A stretch of 64,000 nucleotides of DNA from an uncultured Chryseobacterium sp. (lineage in GTDB: Bacteria; Bacteroidota; Bacteroidia; Flavobacteriales; Weeksellaceae). The notes beneath the pieces are model-generated. The model had not been told where the DNA came from. It worked only from the letters and a program-made list of their open reading frames with translations, and made no database searches. The DNA is taken from NCBI GenBank assembly GCA_913777465.1, contig CAJYRQ010000005.1, positions 1 to 64,000 of the forward strand. Direction: 5' to 3'. Positions 55,362-64,000 of this stretch are shown one piece after another. A program made the translations under genes and the position numbers. Numbering within the stretch: the stretch's first letter is position 1; the number at the start of each line of letters is the position of its first letter.

Positions 55362-58157
55362 ATTTTTCTTCACGTTTTTTGAATGCTTCTTTTCCTCCTT
55401 CGACAATTTGAGTAATATGTTCTCTAATACTCATGGATTTTAGCAAATCTTTCTCTTTTGGGTTTGTAGAAATAGCACTTACATCTTCTAATGCGCCGTT
55501 TATGTAATCAAATAAATATGGACTTCCTAATTCGTCATCATCACTTTGCCCTCTTTGATTTGCAATAATAATATTTTCGGCATCTGCATTAACAACTATA
55601 TTTGCATTATGAGTTATTAAAATTATTTGTCTCTCTTTTTTCTTTTCTTTTAAATATTCAATAAGTTCATTGGTCACAGAACGATTATCCAAATTATCTT
55701 CTGGTTGATCAATTAATATTGGACCCTTAATTTCACTTAATTTTATCATAACTTTTAATAAAACCAAACTAGCTTTCCTGTAGACATTTTATGAATTGTA
55801 TCCTTTTTATAAGTTATGTCCCAATGGTCAAAAAAATGTTTTTGTTCTAGAATCTTAATTGTTGCTTCTTGTTTTGAAATGCTACTCTTTAATCTATATT
55901 TACCATTTTCAATATTTTCAAAAATTGCTTTCAAATCTTTTAGATATAACTCAAAATCATATTCTACTAAAGCTTTATTTTCCTCATTGAAAATTCTATA
56001 TTCAGAATAAGATTTTGAACTACCGTGGCTAAAATCTAAAATTATTTCACGATATTTTGGAAAGTTGAAATAAATTTTACCTTCAATTTTTAATTCAGGA
56101 TCTTCTTCTTTAATTCTATCTATACGAGAAACAAAATCTACCAATAAGTTATTGTACAAAACTCTATTACTTCTAATGTCTTCAAAAATTTTAATTTTTC
56201 TATCATTCGCGGTTCTTGTTATATTTTCTACCTCTTTTTCAATTTGTTCAATTTCTGCAATTTTAATTTTTTCTTCAGAAATCGTTTTTTGAAAACCAAT
56301 AATTAAGTTCTGGTTTTCAAATAAACTATTTAAAGGAGTTAAACTTATATCTAACTCATCTAATCTTTTATTTATAGTATTCAGTTTTAAACTTAAAATA
56401 TTATCATCGAATATCTCAAAATTATCATGTTCATCTTTTGTAATTAGTTTTTTTATGTGTTCGTTTTCTGAAATTGCATTATCAATAAAAGTTAATCTTG
56501 CATTAAAATCATTTTGAATATCTTTTAATTCAAGATTTTCTATTAATAATGTTTTCTTTGCTTTTAATTCATTGAGAGCATATTTGGTAGATTCATAAAA
56601 AGAATATATTTTTTCTAAATCAGCCAATAACGAATTTTTTGTTTTCTCTAATTCTGAATATTCACTAGTCAAACTATTGTATTGTATAGTCTGTTCTGGA
56701 CTAAAATCTTTTTTAGTTTCTGTAATTTTTGATTCTAAAGCTTCAATACTTTTTTTAACTGACTCTTTATCTCCCTTACGCTGTAACTCTTCTTTTTTCC
56801 TTTTTAAATCTTCCTGATAAATATAATATTGTGCAATATCATTTTTCCGTATTTCATCATTTTGACCTAATTTTTCTAAAAAATCTTCATAAACTTTATT
56901 GTATTTTGGATCTTCTTTCAGTAAATTTCGTATATATTTTTTTAGTTCATTCGAATTTCTTAAGCTTTTATCGACTAAATCCGATAAATGATTCTGAGGA
57001 ATATATTTTATACTTCCTAGAATACTATTCTTTCCATTTTCTCTTATTATACTTTGATTTACACCTAAATAATTTTCAACTGTAAAATCAAATTTTGGAT
57101 CATCAATGTTTAAATCATATAAATCTTTTTCTTTATAATCATTTGCATCTTTATATTTTAAAACAGAATCATTTTGATTTTCATAAAGTGTTTTAGCAAT
57201 ATTATATAACAATATTGATTTGCCAGAAGATTTTCCACCAATTATCACATTTAAATTTTTATTAAAATAGATAGGAATATTTGTGAATTTATTATTAGAT
57301 GAAGTAAATATTACTTTATCTATCATTAAATTATCCAACTTTTCTAATTCAGGTTTTTCATTCTGAATCTTAACTCTTTCAATTGGCTCATATATTATTT
57401 GTTTGAGACCTTCAAATGTCGCATGTGCCTTTATCCAAGTGAATTTATTTGAAATATCCTCTTTACAATGTGCATCACTACAATTTATAATAGCCTTTTT
57501 CTTATCGATAATAAAATTTTGCTTTCCTAAAGAGTAGTCTCTATTATTATTAAAATATTCTTTAGAACTATTATTACCTAATATAAAATCAGATAAGTCA
57601 TCAAATTTTTTTTCTTGAGAAATGTTCCTAGGTTTATTATCAACTTTAAAACCACCATAACCAGTATATGGAACACATACAATAAAATCATCAATAGGTT
57701 TAAAATCTATCTTTAATTGATTTAAAAGTGTTTCAAAATCCACTGATACAGAATCAATTCCTAATTGTAAGATATCAGTTTCTCTGCAGTATTTATTGGC
57801 ATGGTTATGAAGTTTAACATTATTGATGCTATTAAGTATATTTCTTATCCCCAACTTAGGATTAAATAAGATATGAAAATTTATGTGCTCACCTTTCGTG
57901 TTTTTATCACTGGCTCTAAATTCAAAATTAGGAATTACATAGCATTTATCCCCAAGTTTTTCAACAACTTCATTGTATTCAGATTTCGTGATATAAAAAT
58001 AATTAGTAAGACCGATTACTTCTATATTTTTATTAATAATTTCTTTACAGAAATCTTCAATTGATAAGTCTTTATATCTATTAGATGTGGAATGTGTTTT
58101 CGGACTATGTATATGTAAATCCCATTTTCTCCATTCTGAACCTCTGTTAATTGTCAT
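55351..58157 (-). pseudogene. trlF: TrlF-like PHP-domain/AAA ATPase, split by a one-base frameshift
   Basis: The first frame (58157-55755, 800 residues) has an N-terminal PHP-like hydrolase domain with WDLHIHSPK (about 12) and NCSDAHCKED (about 228). An SMC/RecN-like ATPase part follows with Walker A GGKSSGKS (about 313) and a long coiled coil (about 420-720). It runs to STGKL and stops. The next frame (55767-55351) holds Walker B ILIDQPEDNLD and the ITHNANIVVNADAE switch region. Restoring one G in CTAGTTTGG (about 55769) gives KLGLVLLK and rejoins the frames into a protein of about 935 residues. The gene is about 25% G+C in sampled lines, against about 50% in neighbours, so recent transfer is likely. 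Confidence 0.85.
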
Positions 58158-58257
58158 AGTTTTAGTTTTTTCTAAAGATATTAATATTTAAGTATAATTT
58201 TCCAATCAACAAAAATATTTTCAATTTGTTACAAACAATTACGGTTTTCCACAATCT

Positions 58258-59019
58258 TTACTTATTATTAAAAATCTCTTTCAAAAACGCCCTATATTCC
58301 CCACGCATTCCCAATTCCTTCTCCACAAAAAGCTCCTTTCTCACAGCATCTACCGTTTCTTTCGTGATGGGATTGAACCCCGGCTTCATAATTTCTTTGT
58401 TATAAATCCCGACGCCGCGTTTCTGCCATGCCGGAAGGGTGTTGTAATTGATGCCATATTGAAACAGCAGCTCGTTTTTTTCGGCCTGGGTCATTTTTTC
58501 GATCTTTCCGGTGGCCTGTTTTGCGGTGAAGCCGTTGTTCCGTAAGGTCCAGTAGGAATAAGCGGAAAGGGAATTCCGGTGGGCATCTTCCTGCCGCCAG
58601 CAGAAATAATCCAGCAGCATATCCTTGCTTGGAATGGCGATGGTCCGGCAGTCGAAAACACAGATCTTCTGAAATTGCAGGCTGAAAAAAGCACTGGCCT
58701 CACCTGCCAGCACGGAATTCAGTTTGCGGGTTTTCCTGCTGAAGGTCTGGTCGCCCCGGTCGATCAGCAAAGAAATCTCATCGCTTTGGGTATAACCGTA
58801 GATCACTTTAAAACCGGTATTAAAAAGGTGCTTGACGGTATCAATCATGACCTGGCTGAATCTTTCATCGAAAGGCTTATCCAACGTAAGTTTTTCTTTG
58901 GTCAGTTTCGTGAAGCCTTTACCGTCAAGTCTTACGACAATAAAATTTCCGGGAAGGATGTACTGTTCCGAAAGGCTTTCGTTTTTGCGCATGACGGCTT
59001 CGGTTTCTTCAAATTTCAT
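58258..59019 (-). CDS. Thg1-like 3'-5' nucleotidyltransferase (tRNA-His guanylyltransferase family)
   Basis: The ATG at 59019 gives 253 residues and overlaps the upstream kinase stop by 11 bases (coupling). The catalytic palm carries FIVVRLDGKGFTKLTK (first Asp about 34) and GYTQSDEISLLI (second acidic pair about 80). WRQEDAHRNSLSAYSYWTLR is a conserved Thg1 helix region. Bacterial Thg1-like proteins repair 5'-truncated tRNAs by templated 3'-5' addition. The context with kinase and RlaP genes supports RNA repair. Confidence 0.92.
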   Translation of the reverse strand: MKFEETEAVMRKNESLSEQYILPGNFIVVRLDGKGFTKLTKEKLTLDKPFDERFSQVMIDTVKHLFNTGFKVIYGYTQSDEISLLIDRGDQTFSRKTRKLNSVLAGEASAFFSLQFQKICVFDCRTIAIPSKDMLLDYFCWRQEDAHRNSLSAYSYWTLRNNGFTAKQATGKIEKMTQAEKNELLFQYGINYNTLPAWQKRGVGIYNKEIMKPGFNPITKETVDAVRKELFVEKELGMRGEYRAFLKEIFNNK

Positions 59020-59443
59020 AAGGACTGATTTCAAAAGTGTTATTGACGATTTTTATGCTGAATATTTTATCAAAGCCTTCTTCAAATCCGGGCTTTTCCA
59101 GGTTTTTGTGCTTGGCTTTAATTCCGATTTCATTGATGGCGTCTTTCCGGTTGCGGTTTCTTTCGAGGCAATCCGGGATGCTGCTTTCAAAAAAATACCC
59201 GATGATTTCATATTTATTCCGTTTCGCAGATTCAATGTATTTCTTACGGCTTTCCCTGGTGACGTTCGTATTGTCGATCACCATTTTCGATTGGGTTTCA
59301 AAGCAGTATTGCATCAGCCTGTTTTCTTTATTCCGCGTATTCAGGAGATCCATACTGATCCTGACGTGCGAATTGAAAAAAAGCTCCTTGTAAAAGGAGC
59401 TTTTCCCGCTGGCCGGTATTCCGGTGAAGATTATCATTTCCAT
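59009..59443 (-). CDS. P-loop polynucleotide kinase-like protein
   Basis: A 144-residue ATPase with Walker A GIPASGKS (about 8), followed by ISMDLLNTRN (about 31) and the VIDNTNVTRESRKKYI segment (about 59), the hallmark of the PNKP/T4 Pnk kinase family. It has no phosphatase domain. It would phosphorylate 5'-OH RNA ends before ligation or polymerase repair. The gene overlaps the Thg1-like gene. Confidence 0.88.
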   Translation of the reverse strand: MEMIIFTGIPASGKSSFYKELFFNSHVRISMDLLNTRNKENRLMQYCFETQSKMVIDNTNVTRESRKKYIESAKRNKYEIIGYFFESSIPDCLERNRNRKDAINEIGIKAKHKNLEKPGFEEGFDKIFSIKIVNNTFEISPYEI

Positions 59444-59521
59444 AATTTTAAGGTGATTGAGATAGTAATAAATTATTCTTTAATTTAAATAAAGGGCCTG
59501 AATTTATTGACAAGAAAAACT

Positions 59522-59551
59522 TCCCGCATCCAGCTTCCCTCTTCCAGCCTG
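59522..59551. repeat. Inverted copy of the 50225 dispersed repeat
   Basis: CATCCAGCTTCCCTCTTCCA is the reverse complement of the 50225 sequence with a few differences. It lies in the only sizeable gap inside the RNA-repair operon, between the ATP-grasp and kinase genes. Confidence 0.5.
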
Positions 59552-60285
59552 TTAATTATTTTTAATACAGCTTTCCACAATCACCTCCAGGGCGGTCTCC
59601 GCATCACAGGCATACAGCCCGGAGCACCAGGCGGGATTGGCTTCAATCAGTGCCCAGCCTTTTCCTTTGATAATCCCGAAATCGAGTACGATCGCTTTCG
59701 GGAGTGTTTTCTTATACTGCACCATAAATCTTTTAAAAAACTCAAAAAGTTCCTGCTGCTCGGTTCCGGTAAGCGGATTGGTATCATAAACATTATTCCG
59801 CCAGTAGGAAGAAAAGGTTTTTATTTCCCCGTTTAAGACAAAACACCGTACTTCCAGTTCCCATTCCACGACTTCCGAAGTGAAGACGGTCATTTCCCGA
59901 TCCAGCGAGTCGAAGCCTCTGATGTCGGTGACTTTATTGAAAACCCCGGCTTTAAAGCTTTTAAAATCCGAACATTTAATGAAAACAGGACCTTCGTCTA
60001 TAAAATCTTTCAGCTGTCCGTAAGAAATCTTCCGTTTGGTAAATTCTTCCGAAATTATTGAAAGCCAGTGATCGTCGGGCTTTGTTACAATAAGGCAGCA
60101 CTGTTCTGCCACAATCTCCGCATAAACATCTTCACCATACACCGCCACAACCTCAGCCCGGAATTCTTCCGGGACATTCCATTTGCCGTTGAAACGGTTC
60201 AGGTCGTAATGAGAACCGAGGGAAGCTTTTTTCAGGATGTTGCTGTCCTCCGTATACATCGGGGAGAGGGCGACGAGTTTTTTCA

Positions 60286-60286
<1 letters not shown>
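59552..60286 (-). CDS. ATP-grasp protein of the R2K (DUF4343) type
   Basis: A 244-residue ATP-grasp-fold protein. EGPVFIKCSDFKSFKAGV (about 98) is the ATP-binding strand, VVEWELEVRCFVLNGEIKTF is the central core, and the C-terminal AIVLDFGIIKGKGWALIEANPAW-type end (metal ligands in VLDFG and IEANPAW) is diagnostic. The R2K clade is predicted to ligate amino acids or peptides to protein or RNA and has been noted near RNA-repair and phage genes. Its start codon overlaps the stop of the unknown upstream gene. Confidence 0.82.
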
Positions 60287-61784
<1,498 letters not shown>

Positions 61785-61835
61785 CTAACTCTGTTGGTTT
61801 TAATAAAAACAAGAAACAAAGACAGTAAGAAGATT

Positions 61836-62000
61836 ATGCGTCCGCTTTATGATATCATCTTGCCGATCCATGCTTTACTTATACAGGAAGAATTAAAGCG
61901 TTGTGCTAAAATATTATCATCTTTTCAGGACCAGGCAATAAGCTTAAAATTCAGGAAAAGCGGTTTCCTTTTGGCTGATCCAAAGGAAAAATTACCATAG
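61836..62000 (+). CDS. Weak candidate 54-residue ORF
   Basis: An ATG frame (MRPLYDIILPIHALLIQEEL onwards) lies in the 61689-62117 gap. It has no recognised family and no strong ribosome site; it is included only as a low-confidence candidate. Nothing else is supported in this gap. Confidence 0.2.
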   Translation: MRPLYDIILPIHALLIQEELKRCAKILSSFQDQAISLKFRKSGFLLADPKEKLP

Positions 62001-62117
62001 ATTTCATCGTTATAAAAAAAAACAATTTTTAATTTAATTCATTATAAATCAATACCTCTTTACATTTTGTACGATAATTGTATTTAATGTAACATCACCA
62101 ATTTAAATTATATTAAT

Positions 62118-62573
62118 ATGAAAAATTTAATCGTAGCAGCAGTATTGATAGCCGGAGGTTTCATCACGGTATCTGCGCAGACAACAACAAGGACGAATGC
62201 AGGCACCGGAACCATGAACAGCGGCATCGGTATTATGAATAACGGGACTAATAATACCTTAAACGGGAATGGCCTGCTGAATAACGGCACTACCGGAACC
62301 ATAAGAACAAACGGTTCCCTGAACACCGGTGCGGGAACCCTGAATACCGGAACCAATGGCACTTTAAACACCAACAGTACGCTGAATAACGGAACCATGA
62401 ACAATAATGGTATTCTGAATAGCGGAACCAACGGTTCCCTGAATACAAATGGAACAATAAATACCGGTGTCGGAACACTAAAAACCGGAACGACCACCAA
62501 CAATACGGTGAAATATGGGACAACCGGTACCTTAAATACCAGCGGAACCATGAATAACGGTACACCTAAATAA
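62118..62573 (+). CDS. Secreted low-complexity Asn/Gly/Thr repeat protein
   Basis: A 151-residue protein with a signal peptide (NLIVAAVLIAGGFITVSAQ). The mature region is built of degenerate 8-12-residue units such as TGTLNT, NGSLNTG and STLNNGTMNN, almost only N, G, T, S, L and I. Such composition favours beta-solenoid or amyloid-like surface structures; the actual role is unknown. The repetitive DNA may expand or contract. A terminator follows. Confidence 0.7.
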   Translation: MKNLIVAAVLIAGGFITVSAQTTTRTNAGTGTMNSGIGIMNNGTNNTLNGNGLLNNGTTGTIRTNGSLNTGAGTLNTGTNGTLNTNSTLNNGTMNNNGILNSGTNGSLNTNGTINTGVGTLKTGTTTNNTVKYGTTGTLNTSGTMNNGTPK

Positions 62574-62600
62574 AATTACCGGAAAAATAACCAAAAACAA

Positions 62601-62635
62601 AAACCTTGAAAGTCCCGGCTTTCAGGGTTTTTGAT
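62601..62635. terminator. Bidirectional terminator
   Basis: ACCTTGAAAG and CTTTCAGGGT arms around TCCCGG, with A-rich and T-rich flanks. It serves the repeat protein and perhaps the convergent gene at 62746. Confidence 0.7.
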
Positions 62636-62745
62636 GTTTTTCAGGACGGAAGTTCAGGCAGATACGGGCAAGGAAATTTCCTGAAGCCTCTTCCTTCTTC
62701 CGGCCAATTATCTTAGCGTCACAGCCTGATCGATCTCTGAACCGA

Positions 62746-64000
62746 TCATCTGAAAATTTCCGTGAAGCTGTCCTTCTCAAGGTTTTCCAGAGAAAAATCG
62801 AAATCGGCCTCTTCTTTCCGGGAAACGGTTTCCGCCCCCAGTTCCTGGACCAGATGATTGAAGGAAAGCGGCTCATACCACTGCTGATACAGCGCATTGG
62901 TCGCCATGACGGAAACGTCGGTATTTCCCGAGACGTGCGAGTGTCCCGCTCCGAAGTTCAGCAGTACGAAGCACTGTTTTCCGTCTTTCGGCAGCAGCAA
63001 TCCTAAAACCGTCTGCTTCTGCACCGACTGGCACCGGACTTCCGCAAATAGATTGTTCGGGTTCATCATATAATCGTAGGAAATATCATCCCCTTTTCCG
63101 ATGATAATTTTATACCCGCATTCGCTGTTTCCGCTGAAAACACTGTTGAGGACCAGCGTCGGCGCGGCCAGGTCACGGTTGGCGTAAAGATATTCTACGG
63201 CTCCCTGAGGCGCGTTGGTGATATCGCCGGAATACAGCAGCTGTCCTTCATTCTGGTTATAGGCAGCGTTCCAGCCGATCTTCCCGGCGATGTTCAGCCC
63301 GGAAAGATCAAGATCGTGGGCACCCCATGCATTTTCCCAGTAAATTCCGATGGCCAGCCTTTCGCCGAAAAACCTTGTTCCGGTCGGGATATTTCCCACA
63401 AACATTTTTTCGGAAGTGGGCAGTGCAAATTCTACATTTGTGGGGAAGTAGAACTTTTTCCCCGAAAAATCATATTTCGATTTTAAATAAGTCAGGATAA
63501 AATCATAGTTCAGTTCATTCACTGAAGTGGCGATCGACTGTTTCGTCCATGACTTACCGTTTCTGATCCGGTAGACAAAGGTATCCTGGCCGTACATCCG
63601 TGAATAACATGCCGACAAAGCTTTAAACAGAGCGAAGGGCATTGCGTTTTCCAGCCAGTGCAGGTCGCTGTTTTCCAGCAGTATATTCGTGGCGTTATTC
63701 AGCGGGTTGGAAACCAAAGGCTGATGATGGATTTTGGACAGCTTTGATATTTTGTTAATCACTTTCGGTGTCCTGTTTTTATAAGCCAGGAACAGAGGCT
63801 TGAAACGGTTGAAAATATGAGCCAGCTTTTCCGGTCCGAAGCTCTCAAAAAGAGCGGACGGATTGAATTTACTTTGTCTGATTTTATTAATCAGATCATT
63901 GTTTTTGATCAAAAGGGTTTCTCCGGTAGTTTTATAGATCACATACCGGAAAAATTCAACGGGATTTTCAGGGAACACGTCGTAAAGGTCCGCAATCTTA
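62746..64000 (-). CDS. Conserved hypothetical protein, 5' end cut by window edge
   Basis: The frame is open to the right edge (upstream of 63978 it reads KIADLYDV), so the start is outside the window. At least 417 residues are visible, with NPVEFFRYVIYKTTGETLLI near the visible start, an aromatic-rich middle and a C-terminal ALLPKDGK-type strand region (LGLLLPKDGKQCFVLLNFGA). I recall similar uncharacterised proteins in other bacteria but cannot name a family. It is cytosolic by composition. Confidence 0.6.
   Translation of the reverse strand, partial: KIADLYDVFPENPVEFFRYVIYKTTGETLLIKNNDLINKIRQSKFNPSALFESFGPEKLAHIFNRFKPLFLAYKNRTPKVINKISKLSKIHHQPLVSNPLNNATNILLENSDLHWLENAMPFALFKALSACYSRMYGQDTFVYRIRNGKSWTKQSIATSVNELNYDFILTYLKSKYDFSGKKFYFPTNVEFALPTSEKMFVGNIPTGTRFFGERLAIGIYWENAWGAHDLDLSGLNIAGKIGWNAAYNQNEGQLLYSGDITNAPQGAVEYLYANRDLAAPTLVLNSVFSGNSECGYKIIIGKGDDISYDYMMNPNNLFAEVRCQSVQKQTVLGLLLPKDGKQCFVLLNFGAGHSHVSGNTDVSVMATNALYQQWYEPLSFNHLVQELGAETVSRKEEADFDFSLENLEKDSFTEIFR

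Noticed and set aside
55755-55767. Programmed frameshift in the TrlF-like gene
   Set aside because: No slippery heptamer or typical stimulator is visible at the break; a simple base loss explains it. Not fully excluded.

Overview
The window looks like a chromosomal segment of a Chryseobacterium-like member of the Flavobacteriia (Bacteroidota). The evidence is a gliding-motility lipoprotein (GldD), Bacteroidota TAnnTTTG promoters upstream of several genes, Bacteroidota-type (DUF5458-like) T6SS sheath genes, ~800-residue MacB-like permeases, and short double-glycine bacteriocin-like peptides. Family names come from motif recognition by eye; no database search was possible.

Layout. 1-5.6 kb: a cut zinc-ribbon (transposase-like) gene at the left edge, a small conserved protein, cinA and a large GH18-CE4-GT2 exopolysaccharide protein. 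5.6-10 kb: two tandem M13 metallopeptidases. 10.2-12.1 kb: an isolated T6SS sheath pair, tssB-tssC. 12.1-25.7 kb: mostly housekeeping genes (mutY, gldD, PfkB kinase, periplasmic PPIase, nitronate monooxygenase-like oxidoreductase, hydrolase, HD protein, rhodanese, queG, L,D-transpeptidase-like lipoprotein, photolyase), with gaps full of decayed dispersed repeats. 26-40.5 kb: a minus-strand ABC efflux operon (membrane fusion protein, small membrane protein, ATPase, transglutaminase-like protein, two paralogous permeases, TolC). It is divergent from an NtrC-type regulator and a histidine kinase. A sigma-54-like promoter and an upstream palindrome lie between them, next to a DUF1016/YhcG pseudogene. 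40.6-54.2 kb: a small XRE regulator locus, tRNA-Leu(CAA), an MBL hydrolase, a conserved soluble protein, a GAF protein, a metal-receptor protein, mgtE, two Cys-rich bacteriocin-like peptides, rpsO, pnp and a cold-shock protein.

54.3-61.7 kb: the most unusual region. A minus-strand operon encodes two RlaP-type nucleotidyltransferases, an unknown 212-residue protein, an R2K-type ATP-grasp protein, a polynucleotide-kinase-like P-loop protein and a Thg1-like 3'-5' polymerase. Together these resemble an RNA end-repair island. A very AT-rich TrlF-like PHP/AAA ATPase gene sits inside it and carries a one-base frameshift. The window ends with a secreted Asn/Gly/Thr repeat protein and a conserved hypothetical cut by the right edge.

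How the parts may work together (inference): the two-component system probably drives the efflux operon through sigma-54. The RNA-repair operon may counter nuclease damage to RNA, with the TrlF gene a later, now broken, insertion. The Cys-rich peptides and the sheath pair are candidate competition functions.
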